From contig RHPI01001412.1 of assembly GCA_009103225.1 (NCBI GenBank), forward strand, positions 101,840-165,839: 64,000 nt of DNA, in the 5' to 3' direction. Origin of the DNA: Chlorokybus atmophyticus (taxonomy: Eukaryota; Streptophyta; Chlorokybophyceae; Chlorokybales; Chlorokybaceae). Position 1 is the stretch's first letter; every line of letters starts with the position of its first letter. Both the position numbers and the translations under genes were made by a program. Positions 1 to 11,763 of the stretch are shown here, one piece after another. The notes below the pieces were generated by a model. The model made no database searches, was not told the origin of the DNA, and was given only the letters and a program-made list of their open reading frames with translations.

Positions 1-215
1 GATAATGTTCAAGCCATAGTTGCCCCTCAGTTTGCTAGCTCAGTACTACTATACTTACCCAGCCCACAACTATATGTGTCCATATTGCATTGGCTTCAGT
101 CAGTCAAAGCTTACTGTGCAAGCTTGTTTTCCTCTGCGTGTGTGCTGTTGTTCTTACTACCTAGCGTGTTCAAAGCCAACTGCTGTTTGACGGCCAGTTA
201 TGGGTGCTTGTGTAG

Positions 216-1248
216 GCGCCTGAGGTCTTGGCCGAGGTGTTTGGGAAGGAGCGTGTCTTTGGAGGCTACTTCAAGGTGGCCTTGCCATGCATGTGTACAC
301 GCTTGTTGCTGCCACACATGTCGGGTGCATTGGCTTATATAAAGTCTTTATACTTGCAAGCAGATATTTGCAAGGATACAGGAGCCTGGCCATATCCTTC
401 ACACGTGCGGCAACCCGGCGATATGGGGGGTGGGGCCGACACCCACAACAAACCCGGATATCGCTGCGGCTTTTATCCCTCGGATGCAGGCAGTTTTTGC
501 AAAGGTACAAACCTAAGCAGATGCGTCCTGAACAGCACAGTGATATCAAACATAGTCTTACGTGTGTTCTATGTGCACCTTTCCATAGGTGCGGGGCCTC
601 AGCCTAGCTGTTGAAAGCGACATCATCAAAGGCATGTGGACGAAACTGGCAGCACTTGTCGCTCATTCTGCTTCGTGTACAGTCACGCGAGCACCCCTCG
701 GCATTGTGCATGAGGTATCTTGAAAGTTGGCGATCTGTTGTCACTTTGCTATCTGCAGCATGACTGCATGGCAATATGCCCAAATCCTGTCTTTGTGATC
801 TTGAAGGTGCCTGAAGCCAAGGCGATACATGATGCGATTCTGCACGAGATTGGTGATGTCGCGCGTGCACATGATGTTGATCTCACTCATGAAGATGAGG
901 GAGAGTTGATGGCACGCAAAGCCCAGCTTGTGCCAACAGTAAGTAATGTATCCTGTACATGTCAGTCAAGTCATGTGTTTTTTGTTACATAGCACTATTT
1001 GTATCTGCGCTAGTGACCAAAGCAGTGGCACATAGCATCAATCGATGCATCGCTTTACACAGGCGTATTATGAGACGCCTTCCATGATGAGAGACGTCCT
1101 TGAGGGGCTGCCATCAGAGCTTGAGGACCAGTTAGGTGTGGTGGTGAAGCTGGCGAAGGAGAAGAGCGTGCCAGTCCCGGTTACCAGCATTATATATGGC
1201 GCGCTGCTGCCACAAGAGTTGAGAGCCAGAGGACAGCTCAAATTCTAG
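216..1248 (+). CDS. 2-dehydropantoate 2-reductase (ketopantoate reductase) family, C-terminal exons only
   Basis: Visible exons are 216-275 (tentative, weak donor), 589-714, 759-938 and 1063-1248, ending at TAG. All junctions are phase 0. Exon 216-275 encodes LAEVFGKERVFGGYFK, matching the segment that follows the Rossmann fold in ApbA/PanE proteins. Exon 589-714 contains the conserved W-x-K-L stretch (GMWTKLAALV). Exon 759-938 gives NPVFVILKVPEAK and EIGDVARAHDVDL, typical of the all-helical C-terminal domain. The last exon gives the hallmark PSMMRDVLEGLPSELE and an IYGALLPQELRARG end. Family members reduce ketopantoate to pantoate with NADPH in pantothenate/CoA synthesis. The NADPH-binding N-terminal half lies left of the window or in bases 1-215, where I see only intron-like sequence. 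The family is solid. The substrate is less certain, because eukaryotic homologues include general ApbA-like reductases. Confidence 0.8.
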
Positions 1249-1816
1249 GTTATTCTAGGTTATAACTACGTGTTATAGACTGCTGTATATGCGCAGCGAA
1301 TGTTGTCAAGTACATAAATATGGTCTGCACAATGGTCGCCCCATTTGTGTGAATGCATAGCTCCACCTTCGACCCCATACACTTTCATCTCTTGCTTTTT
1401 GTCTGTCTCGGTGCGGCAGTCAAGTTTCAAAACGAATATCGACATGTTTGCCAATATCCTTGGCTGGAAAGCTGACAGGCATTGGCTACACGCCAGGATG
1501 CGCGCAGTACAGTATTCACACTCAAGCAACATTGCTTATATAGTGCAACCAATTCCGAAATGCGACCCCCTGCATACCATCAGCAGCAGCTAGCCCGCAC
1601 GTGTGCTGTGAGTCTACTCGTCCATACTTCTGGTTGTGTAACGTTTGACATCAAACAGCACGACATGGCAATGCAGGCATTGTTACCAAGGTGGGCTACG
1701 CAGCGTGGCGCAGAAGAGACGAACGTAAGTTACACATGTTCAAGCAGCGCAAGCATTCTCGGTAGGCCTAGCCGTGTGTCAAACCCAAACATAGACATCA
1801 GTTCAAAGTTTGAACT
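1249..1816. other. Spacer between the reductase gene and retrotransposon 1; nothing recognised
   Basis: This is the presumed 3' UTR of the reductase gene followed by non-coding DNA up to the TGTGAGTGCC start of the first LTR. The short open stretches here show no family motif, no paired splice sites and no codon pattern. The bases just before the LTR end in GAACT. After the 3' LTR the sequence is AACTC, so only a partial target-site match (AACT) is seen. Confidence 0.5.
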
Positions 1817-2627
1817 TGTGAGTGCCTAACTAGTGGACTAACCGAGTTAATGGCCCCTCACTGTAGATATCTGACCTACTGCCTATGTAGGTCCCTCAAA
1901 GCCTCTATATCAAGCCGCGCCCCACTGGAAGCGTTGGAGACTTACCCCCTAGGGCTATGCGCCGGGTCTTACCCCCTAGCACACCAGTTAACGGGGAAGA
2001 ATATGGACCTTTTTCCTTATTTGCTCCTTCATGCATTAATGCATTTACTTTTATAGCCACGTTTCCTAGTTATCCTTATTTCTTTCATGCATTGAACAGC
2101 CATTTAGCCTTTTAAGATCAGTGATAGGCATAGTATAGAAGGCAGTCTCATTTCCATTTTATTTGGTGCTGCGAGCAGTTGCTCAAGTTGCACCCCTGCT
2201 AATACAAGTCCTTTGTGACAAGTGTTTTGCTTGTATAGTGCATGCGCGTGTGAGTGACACTGTGCATGTTGTTGTGCTCATTTTGCATAGTTTTATGCAT
2301 ATATTGAGCTGCTTATCAACGTAGGGATGTAGGTTGGACGGTCCATATCTTCTGGACTTTGATCCAACGGCCCCATCCTACACCGCCCAGCCTATCAGGA
2401 GGCTGAATTCGGTAATGCGCGCGAGTTCCGCGCGTTTGTCGGTCCTCGACCGGACTTTGCCGGTCGCGACTGGCGTCCTTTGATCATTTGATCATTTGAG
2501 CTTCATTAACGCTTACTTAGGTAAGTATTTGAGGGATTCTTATCCTCTATTCTCTTAGCTCTTATCCTTACTACCATACCCTAGAGGGTGGGTCCACAGG
2601 GTTTCTGTGGACGGCCCCTCGCTTCCT
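1817..2627 (+). repeat. 5' LTR of retrotransposon 1
   Basis: It is alignable over its whole length with 9906-10723. Shared landmarks are the GCCGCGCCCCACTGGAAGCG block near the start, the TTGATCATTTGATCATTTGA run, and the GGTCCACAGGGTTTCTGTGG inverted repeat near the right end. The primer-binding site begins at 2627. Confidence 0.92.
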
Positions 2628-2737
2628 GATATCGGAGCCAGTCTCGCCTACGCCAGTCGGGCGTGAAAACATTCAAAATCCTGTGGGGGGGTTTGTTACA
2701 ATTGTAATAAACCCTTTGGGCCTATCATATCAGTACA

Positions 2738-3929
2738 ATGAGTACTAATAGCAACAGCGGGGATTCCATCAATGACGATCCCAACCGACAAGAAATTAAG
2801 GAGGATACCGACAGTATGCACAGTGTTGCAGTTGCTACTACCGGTATTCCTGCCCCGAGAGCAGCACCTATCGTGCCTAAATCGGCACAAAGAAAGTTTC
2901 CGATGCCAACATTAATGACCTCCTCGGGGAAATCCCATGAAGATGTTGGTCGGTGGATTTTACACTTCAACCGTTTAGCGCGGTTATATCAATGGTCTGA
3001 GGATGAGAAGTTTGTTTTAGCGAACACATACTTGCGCGATGGCGCACAAGAATGGTTCGACCATTCAGATTGTGATACTTGGGGACAATTTGAGAAAGCA
3101 TTACGCGTGCGTGTTGACACTGATGATCCCAACGTGTGGACGACGAAATTAAACAGTCGTAAATAAGAAGTTGGTGAATCAGTGCAAACATGCGCAGATG
3201 GCGTTCAAGTCCTCATAGACAAACTCGGGGGGAAAACCTTCCCCGCAGCGTGGCGCAAGGTACGCTTTATTCAAAGACTTCTCCCTCACTTACATGAAAA
3301 GGTGACTGCACGCATACCCAAAACCTTTGAGGATGCATTACGGGATGCGATATACTTTGAGTCCGTGGCCTCGGTTGAACAGCAAGCAAAGGCCAAAGAT
3401 AAAGACAAGGTTAATGCCGTAGAAGCACGTGATCGAGCGTACAATGCACCCTAACCCTTGAGAAAAAGGTTGATAACCTACTTAGAAGCTTGAGCAATTA
3501 GTGAACTCTCACACCCAAATGGTGAAGCAAACTAAGTACTCCGAGTATAAAAGCGTTGACATATCAAAGTCAAGCTACAATGGTGCTAAGAAAAACTCCA
3601 ACAGAAGCAACCTGCATTGCACATATTATGACAAACCGGGTCACACTGCAGGAGGATGCTTCATCAAAGAGAGGGATGATTTGCGCACGCAAGTGCACAA
3701 CAGTTCCTCACAGCGGCAAGTGCAGACAATAAGTTTGCAAGACTTGGTCACTGAGGACAATGCCTTTGCAATGACAAGTTCTACCTCAAGTGGGAAGGTC
3801 TTTGTACCTCCTAAGGCCGAGGTGAGAGCAAGTGTGTCACAAGTTGACTTTACAGATTTACCGAATGTACAAGTACCTAAAGGTGCTAAGTACAAGTGGA
3901 TTCGAACAGTTGGACAATATGACAGCTGA
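2738..3929 (+). pseudogene. Gag remnant of retrotransposon 1
   Basis: The reading frame opens at 2738 and shows capsid-like sequence (KFVLANTYLRDGAQEWF). It is interrupted by TAA at 3164-3166, continues at about 3182-3454, then shifts frame and continues to 3929. The stop at 3164 falls in RK-stop-EVGESVQT, where related Gag proteins have Gln, so a CAA to TAA change is likely. A C-terminal zinc-knuckle-like stretch (CTYYDKPGHTAGGC, near 3617-3660) has lost its second Cys (Tyr at that position). It would once have packaged RNA into cytoplasmic particles. It is non-functional as it stands. Confidence 0.8.
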
Positions 3930-4094
3930 AATCTCAATCAAGCAATTGTTCGAGGTTAGCCCTGAGTATTATCAACAATTGCTCGATTACTTGCATGGGT
4001 TGGCCAATGAAACTGATCGTATCAAAACCACAGAGTTTCCCAGCCCTATTGCCATGGCAGTGCGCTACAAAATTACAATAGCAATGGTTCACGT

Positions 4095-7000
4095 TTGTGT
4101 CAGTGGCCCGAGTTGGAGTTGAAGTTGGAAGCTGTCGTAAATTCTGGTGCGGCATGCACGGTAATGGGCATTGCAACTGCTCGCAAGCTTGGGCTTGACA
4201 AAACAATGCAAGCCACAACGCGCATTATGCGCATAGCCAACGGACAGGAATGTTGCTTCCTCGGCACGTTACCACAGCATAACATCACAATTGGCAATGT
4301 GACACGAGCAATGGACATAGAAATAAGTCCATCACTGGACTACAGTCTGTTGATTGGTACCAACTGGCTGCATAAAGCCGGTGCGAAGTTGGATTATTCA
4401 ACCCAACAAATGACATTTGCATGTAAGCCACATGGCAGGAGTGTTGAAGTAGACTTATACTTCATGTATGAGCCTGCATTGACTTGTTTGGTGGCTGCAA
4501 CTTTGCGCGAACAACGCGCACATACCGTTTGTGATATCGCAAACACACAATTTAAAGTGTTGGATACATTGACATCTGATGAACAACAACAGTTGATGGT
4601 ACTGTTGGAATTCAACACAGACAACTTTGCAAAAAAGTGGGAACTTCTCTCTCACACACCTTTGGTCAAGCATGCCATTGACACAGGGGATGCAAAGCCT
4701 ATCAAACAGAGACCTTACCGTTTGTCGTTGATAGAACGCAAGCAGGTCAACGAGGAAGTTGAGAAAATGCTCAATGCAAACATCATTTGCCCTTCCAATA
4801 GTCCGTGGGCTTTACCAGTGGTGATGGTGCCAAAGCCGGATGGAAGTATACGCTTCTGTATTAACTATCGCAAGCTAAACGCTGTGTCAAAGAAAGACGC
4901 GTACCCACTTCCGCGCTGCGATTATGTGTTGGAAAAAGTGGGCAATGCCAAGTTCTTTTCAAGCTTGGACGCTTTGCAAGGACATTGGCAAGTACTTGTC
5001 AAAGAAAATAACAAAGAAAAGATAGCATTTGCCACACATAATGGCTTGTATGAGTGGAATTGTATGCCATTTGGGTTAACCAATGCCCCGGCAACATTTT
5101 AATGCTTGACGAATGAAGTGCTCAAGGACTACATCGGTGACTTTGTCACTGTGTACTTGAATGATATACTCATCTTCTCAAACACTTTATAAAGAGCATC
5201 TTGACATTTGAAACAAGGTGTTTGCTGTATTGCGAAAGGCAGTCATCAAGTTGAATGCACAAAAGTGCTTATTTGCAATGACAGAAGTTAAGCATTTAGG
5301 CCACCATGTGTCTGTGGCAGGCACACTACCCCAACTTGAAAAGGTTGAAGCTATGCGCAATTGGTCCGCACCTAAGAGTGTGACACAAGTCAGGTCTTTT
5401 CTCGGATTGGCCTCATATTACAGATGGTTCATTCCCAACTTTGCACAAATTGCGCAACTATTGCATGACCTCACCAAAAAGGGGTTAGAGTTTAAGTGGG
5501 GGCCGGGACAACAGCAAGCATTTAATGCGCTCAAGCTAAGCCTCACCACAGCGCCTGTGTTTATTAGACCTAACCCAAGCAAACCATTTTGCTTGATGAC
5601 TGATGCCTCAGACTTTGCACTTGGTGCGGTACTAGCACAGTACACAGATGATGGCAAAGAACGAGTCATTGCGTATGCGAGCAGATTGCTCAACTCCGCA
5701 GAAAAACTACAGTGTCTCTGAAAAGGAGTGCTTGGCCATCGTGTGGGGTGTCTCAATGTGGAGAGTGTACTTACATGGCAACAAGTTTATTGTACTCATA
5801 GACCATCACTCTCTGAAGTGGTTAATGACCACAAAGGAATTCACAGGTCGGCTTGCCCGATGGGCTTTAAAATTGCAGCAATATGACTTTGACATTCAGT
5901 ACCGTCCTGGTGAAAAGAATGGCAATGTGGATGCACTAAGCCGCATGCTTGTCTCAGACCCAAAAATACCGCCACTGATGCCAGTGACAATGGTACTCAT
6001 CGTGGGGGCAGTTGAAGCTCAAGTGAGCTTCGGTCTCACAAGGGAGGAGCTCACTGATAGCTCAGACTCATACTTTCATCTGAGTGATGAAGTTAAGAAA
6101 TGTTTTGCAACTCCAAGTGAGATAGCTTCAAAAGAAGCTCTGACACCCGAGGGAGAGTCATCTCCACCTCACAAGAAATTGCGGTACTCGTATTGCTACA
6201 TACGCAATCAGCATGAGACTAGAAATTGCCCATACAAGTCCACCATCAAGTTCAAAAATGTGCTTGATGATGCACAAGTGATTGATTACCTCACAAGGGG
6301 GAAGGATGCATTAACTGAAAAGCCCCGAGGTATTAGAAGAAAGGTGATCAGCAGAGACAAACGCTATTTTGTAAATGAGCAAGGTTTGTGGCTGAAGTTA
6401 ACCTCTACAGATGAGAAGGACATATTGATCCCTCCACATGAGACCCGTGCTAAGTTCATTGCGGATGCGCATGATAACTTAGGCCATCGTTCCGCCACAG
6501 TGGTGTGCAAATGGCTGAGAAAGCGATGCTTTTGGTACAAAATGGAGGAGGCAGTCAAAAAGTATGTAAAAACATGCACAGAATGCCAAGCTAACGCTTT
6601 CAAAGTGCGTGAATCTGCACCACTCAAGCCAATCAAAGTGAGTGCAGTAGCATTTGAGAGAGTAAGCACTGACCTCATAGGGCCGATTGAGCCACCAACC
6701 CTCCGTGGCAACACATACGTGATCACTGCCATTGATCACCTAACCAAGTGGGCTGAGGCTCGAGCCTTGCCAAACAAAGAGGCAAGAAGTGTCTATCCCT
6801 TCATCATGGAGGACATTATAGGCCGACATGGCCTTCTTAAAATCTTGCAAAGTGATCAGGGAAAGGAGTTTATGCAACAGCAGTTGCTCAACGAGTTGGA
6901 CAGAATGCAGATTGCACATTGTAAAACTGCTTCATACCACCCACAAACCAATGGGTGACTTGAGAGATTCAATCAAACCATCAAATCTGCAATTGCCAAG

Positions 7001-7534
7001 TACGCACAGACGTACACAGACAGGTGGGATGATATATTGCCTGCAATGTTTAGATATTGCGCGATGCGCCAGCGCAGCACGACATTCTCCCCTTTTCGCA
7101 TGATGTACAATCGTGAACCACAACTCCCTATCGACAGTGCAATTGATGGAAACAATTTTCAAGTCATGGACTTGGAAGATTTGGACGGAGAATGGTTTAT
7201 TAAACATGGACAGGCATTGTAAAAGTTACATGAACATGCGGCAAAAATTATTGCTAAAGCTCAGGCAAAGCAATCTGCTGAATTCTTATCTCGCAAAACT
7301 CCCATTAACCCTCGCAATGCGTCTTGGTTGAAAAGGAAGCAACGTGTGAAGTTACGCATGCCCCCGCGCACAAATAAAAGCACCGCAAAATGGCTCGTGA
7401 ATTACGAGATCAAACGCATTTGCAACCAAGAAAGAAATCAAGTGGAAGTCAGGCATTTTGACACCGGCACCTACAGAACGGTGCATGTCAACAGGCTTGC
7501 CCCTTATTTTGTGAGGGGTGAGGAAATTAATTAA
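4095..7534 (+). pseudogene. Pol remnant of retrotransposon 1 (protease, RT, RNase H, integrase)
   Basis: The order of segments is protease near 4125-4180, where the catalytic D-S/T-G reads NSGA, so the Asp is lost; RT from about 4650, with FCINYRKLNAVSKKDAYPLP and MPFGLTNAPATF; and a TAA at 5100-5102 just after ATF, where relatives have Gln. The RT catalytic box then reads YLNDILIFS instead of YLDD, followed by a frameshift near 5186. RNase H shows LMTDASDFALGAVL and, after another frameshift near 5700, KEFTGRLARWALKLQQYDF. Integrase follows with LGHRSA, TCTEC, STDLIG and SDQGKEF, and a TGA at 6957 inside the conserved HPQTNG segment. A C-terminal integrase piece runs to 7534. Loss of both the protease Asp and the RT Asp shows it cannot move by itself. 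Confidence 0.88.
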
Positions 7535-9740
7535 TTTCCTTGATTTACCCCAAAAGGGGTATTATGGTCCTTATGGGCCCTCAACTTAGGCGTGGAGCAG
7601 CCGGGTTGAAGTAACGCGCTCAACTTTGGCCCAAATCGGGTCCTGTGGTGAGTTTTTCAGTTGTTGGTCACCACAAACCAACAATTAAACTGCCAGGGCG
7701 GCGACTTTATGGCCGGCCAATCAGAACGCGGCGCCGCCCGCGTGGCAGGCCACGCCGCCCGCGGCCGACTGACGCGCTGTCAGTCAACAACATGGGTCAA
7801 CGCGGCCGCAAACCGCTGACCAACGTGCCCTTAACTGGGTTGGGACGCAATTTTATGGCCGAATTGGCTAAGTATCTAACTGTGACCGCGGTATTTGCGT
7901 CACAGTCAATGAATCTGTGAGTTTCGCCTCTGGCATATAGATAGGCGCCAGCGTCCTCACCGCCAGGGAAATGACTGTGCGGTGACTTTGACGTAGTCGT
8001 TCTACTTGTTGGAGCCGAGGTAAGCTCTGAAATTTGGTGTGTATCTGCCATGGCTCATCCACAATGCATGCCAAGTGTTGCATTCAAGTTTCATGATGTA
8101 AACACGAAGCATTTCATGCATTTGTGGCCATAGGTACATTGTGCACATCTAACACGCGCGTGTGTATGCATAGGTCACAATGCCTCGTGCACGCTTCTTC
8201 CTGGACGTGCGTGAGTACCCAAGTGACCTTCCCAACAACTTGTGGGACAAGATACCACGCCATTACCCGTCCGGGCATCGCGTGCGCGGCGAAGCCAACA
8301 CGGTCTCCCGCGTGAACCATATGAACAAGTGGCGGAAAGCATGCGGCCTCTACAAGCTTCACCCCGGCGGCATGGTTCCCGAACGCGCCGACGAGCCCGA
8401 GTACCCGAAGGTGCCTCACCCGCCACCCTTCGTGTACAAAGGAGGCGATAAAGGGAAGAAGGTAGCGGCGAGCCCTACCTCCACCCCGCCTCGACGTAAG
8501 CTGATGACACCCCTCGTGCTTCTATGGAGGTACGACCTTATGATAGACGAGCACCTAGGGGCAAACGTAGCAAATGCACGCGCAAGCGCAAGCGCGAGCC
8601 CCTATTCGTGTTCGCACGCTTACGTCCACGTGTGTCCTTTCACGATCGTCACCTCATAGGAAGACACTTATGCACATGTGTTTATGTCAAGGTGGTGGAC
8701 AACACCACGGACGAAGACACCACATCCAAGGCCAAAGGGAAGGCTAAAGAGTTCTCCGGGGACGAGGTAGACTATGGACTCGCCGACTCGGCGCCCTCGT
8801 CGCCACCACCCGAATCGGCTAAAGAGGAAGAAGAAATGGTGGACATCATTACCGTGGACTCCCCTCTAGACTCGCAACATGAAGCCACCACTTCTAAGGT
8901 GTGTGCTTGAGAGTATGAGTGTCTTAGGCGTGCAGATGCACCGTGTTTTTCATTTCTCTGCAAGTGCAGTCCACATGAACAACTTGTACGCATTATGTGT
9001 GCTGTGTGGTTTATCTTATGAGCAAAAACTTGGCAGTAATGTTGCACATACTGTGCAATATTTATGTGTCAACTTTCATGCTTTTTGGCCAAGCAATGCA
9101 AAAGTTGGCAATGCCATTGCGCGTGTATGACCTGTTTATCTAAGGCCAGGCAGTCCTTTCATGCTGCATTTTGCCTAATTCTTGCTATGTTTGATAAATT
9201 TGACGAGTTATTAACATGCGATGCTGTTTCGGTAAGCCGCCGCGGCTCCCTCTTCGCCGCCGCCGCCGCCGCCAATAACTGCTGTCACTGCTGATGAAGT
9301 AACGGTAGTGCTGTCAGCACTGGCAAAAATGCATACAGTCGTACGCACGCCGCCGAGGAAGCGGCGCGCTGCCGACCGGACTGACAAGCCGGCGACGCAG
9401 CGGTCTGTCAAGCCAATTGCTTCCATCACCGCCATTACCACTGACAAGCTTGACAAGCATGCAACCGCATTTAATGATGTTTGTGACCAGCTTGCAGACG
9501 CGCCACTGCTGCGCAGTAGGCGTCACGTGAGTGGTGAGCCTGTACCGGTTTCACGCCGCGAACCGGAAGTATCAAACCCGAGAGCAATTCTTAACTCAAC
9601 TTGAGCTGTTCCTGACCCTGGACCTCAAGCCGGGCCTTCGTCAAGTACTACCCCGTTTGGAGGAGGCATGTCCGCGGTTAGGGTATTGTTTCAGTCAAAT
9701 TATCTTGTCATTATACCAGGGATACCGCCACACCAAGTAG
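7535..9740 (+). other. Extra region of retrotransposon 1 with a possible spliced third gene (unrecognised)
   Basis: No standard pol domain lies here. Open segments look coding by composition. They are 8180 to about 8529 (starts MPRARFFLDVREYPSDLPNN after a CATAG acceptor, basic and Pro-rich); about 8692-8899 (after a TGTCAAG acceptor, acidic, ending EEEEMVDIITVDSPLD before GTGTGT); about 9236-9530 (Pro run, then PPRKRRAADR, a nuclear-localisation-like basic patch, ending before GTGAGT); and about 9538-9740 (EQFLTQLELFLTLDLKPGL, TAG stop). Exact joins are unsure because the phases I tried between the first two pieces do not agree cleanly. Two AT-hook-like cores (RPRGRPRR, QRGRKP) occur in a GC-rich open stretch at 7645-7920. 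It could be a captured host gene, an env-position ORF, or decayed host DNA trapped in the element. Confidence 0.35.
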
Positions 9741-9905
9741 CTGGAAAGCAGTTGGTTGGCGACCAAAAAGATTGGGTTCTGAAGTGGCATCCGGCTACCA
9801 ACCCTTGTGGTGTGGAGCTTACTTTGACGCCTCGCGGTCACTTTTGACCGTACACTTGTAACCGCTCACGTGAGCTTGGTTTAATAGGGGAGGACTTCCT
9901 ACAGC

Positions 9906-10723
9906 TGTAAGTGCCTAACTAGTGAACTAACCGAGTTAATGGCCCCACACTGTAGATATCTGACCTACTGCCCATGTAGGTCCCTCAAAGCCTCCATATC
10001 AAGCCGCGCCCCACTGGAAGCGTTTGAGACTTACCCCCTAGGGCTAGGCGCCGGGTCTGACCCCCCAGCACACCAGTAAACGGGGAAGAATATGGACCTT
10101 TTTCCTTATTTGCTCCTTCATGCATTAATGAATTTACTTTTATAACCATGTTTCCTAGTTATCCTTATTTCTTTCATGCATTAGACAGCCATTTAGCCTT
10201 TTAAGATCAGTGATAGGCATAGTATAAAAGGCAGTCTCATTCCCATTTCATTTGGTGCTTCGAGCAGTTGCTCAAGTTGCACCCCTGCTAATGCAAGTCC
10301 TTTGTGACAAGTGTTTTGCTTGTATATTTGCATGCGCGTGTGAGTGACACTATGCATGTTGTTGTGCTCATTTTGCATATTTTTATGCATATATTTGAGC
10401 TGTTTATCAACGTGGGGATGTAGGTTGGACGGTCCATATCTTCTGGACTTTGATCCAACGGCCCCATTCTTGTCTGCACCGCTCAGCCTATCACAAGGCT
10501 GAATTTGGTAATGCGCGCGAGTTCCGCGCGTTTGTTGGTCATCGACCGGACTTGACCGGTCGCAACCAGCGTCCTTTGATCATTTGATCATTTGAGCTTC
10601 ATCAACGCTTATTTAGGTAAGTGTTTGAGGGATTCTTACCCTCTATTCTCTTAGCTCTTATCCTTACTACCATACCCTAGAGGGTGGGTCCACAGGGTTT
10701 CTGTGGACGGCCCCTCGCTTCCT
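9906..10723 (+). repeat. 3' LTR of retrotransposon 1
   Basis: It starts TGTAAGTGCCTAACTAGTG and ends in CCCCTCGCTTCCT(ACA). A purine-rich tract (AATAGGGGAGGA, 9883-9894) lies just upstream and may be the polypurine tract, although 11 bases separate it from the LTR. Confidence 0.9.
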
Positions 10724-11661
10724 ACAAACTCAAACCCAAAGCAGCATACTCCACCCCGCGTAGGCAAACTAACATACCAGTTGCTAATTGCCGATTGAAG
10801 CATAGTTGACTAACGAGCGTTATCAGTAGCGACGGAAGCAAACGCATGTTGCGCATATCAACGTTGAGTGCCTGCTTGGTAGTGTGGGCGGTGTCGACAA
10901 GGAAAGGATGGCGGCGGCGGTGGCGGGCAAGAAGGCGTAGTGTCTGCTGTTGATTGGAGTTACAATACTTGATTGCACAATTTATGACTGCGTGCTGCTT
11001 GATCCTCGACGGTGGACATCTCCTAACACGGTAAGGTTTGGTCTGGTGTGGTCTGCTATGCAGCCGGCTTGCAGCTTGTGTTTGCTGTGGTTTTGGCGTG
11101 TATACTTGCATTGCAATCATTATTACTTGACCTCTGCATGACAACAAGCGTGTGTTTTGCAGCTTACTTCAAGAACGTCATTGGGGCTGTGCTCCTGTAA
11201 AGCCCTGGCATGTTTGTATGGCGTTTCGTCATGCTGTGGCCAATGCTAAGCACATGGGCAGTGACTGCTTGGAGAGTGAATACGTTTGTGTGCGCTTGCT
11301 TGCTTTGTTCAGGTAAGTGGTATGTGTCTCTGCTCACGTCGCCATGCATGCACAGAACAGATCGGACACAGTTTTTGCATGATTAAGCCTGCACTTTTCA
11401 CTTTATGTGCACAAGTGCGTTTCCGCAAGCTAACATTGCATGACAGTTTTGCAGATAGCGTTGCACAACTGTCATAGCAGCGGGCGTAGTGTGATGCAAG
11501 TTTGGTCCAAGTCATGTTAGCAATGTGTTCAGCAGCTGTTAGACTCAGCTAGGCATTGAGCCGCGAGCACTTTAGTCAAGAAGTGCACGCTTTTTGGGAA
11601 GGACTGGAGTCGCAGTTGGACGCTACATGCATGCATGAAAGCACACTTCTGTTGCATTAAA
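10724..11661 (+). other. Leader region of family copy A, with a conserved intron-like module
   Basis: No long coding frame is present. At 10903-10930 there is a GGC/GGT-rich run. At 11030-11074 there is an intron-like block that begins GGTAAGGTTTGGTCTGG and ends CGGCTTGCAG. The same block occurs upstream of copies B, C, D and G of the repeated family, always on the gene's strand. This suggests that a non-coding or short-coding 5' exon set precedes each gene. Other short frames here are not supported. Confidence 0.5.
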
Positions 11662-11725
11662 AGTAAATTTGCAAGGCGCCCAGGTATCCTGCTAGCAGGA
11701 TACCTGGGCGCCTTGCAAATTTACT
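11662..11725. repeat. 64-bp perfect palindrome without spacer
   Basis: The left arm 11662-11693 (starts AGTAAATTTGCAAGGCGCCC) is the exact reverse complement of 11694-11725, centred on GCTAGC. No mismatch or loop is present. It lies 38 bases upstream of the ATG of copy A. Such a sequence could form a 32-bp hairpin in RNA or a cruciform in DNA. Confidence 0.97.
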
Positions 11726-11763
11726 CACTCCTGTTGTTGTGCTTGTGTGGTGTAGCAGACAGC

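Larger units (their letters stand above)
1817..10723 (+). mobile_element. Degenerate Ty3/gypsy LTR retrotransposon 1, with an extra 3' coding region
   Basis: Two direct repeats of about 0.81 kb (1817-2627 and 9906-10723) begin TGT(G/A)AGTGCC and end in CCCCTCGCTTCCT. They enclose gag-like, protease, RT, RNase H and integrase segments in the order typical of Ty3/gypsy. The internal region starts directly after the 5' LTR with TGATATCGGAGCC, a close match to the primer-binding site for initiator-Met tRNA (usually TGGTATCAGAGC). The LTRs differ by many scattered substitutions and small indels, and the coding region has several stops and frameshifts, so the copy is old and inactive. There is about 2.4 kb between the end of integrase (7534) and the 3' LTR, unlike the chromoviruses in this window, and no chromodomain was found. 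It belongs to a different lineage from elements 2 and 3. Confidence 0.93.

Noticed and set aside
1817-1821. A 5-bp target-site duplication for element 1.
   Set aside because: The flanks GAACT and AACTC share only AACT with an offset. No exact 5-bp duplication can be placed, as expected for an old, mutated copy.
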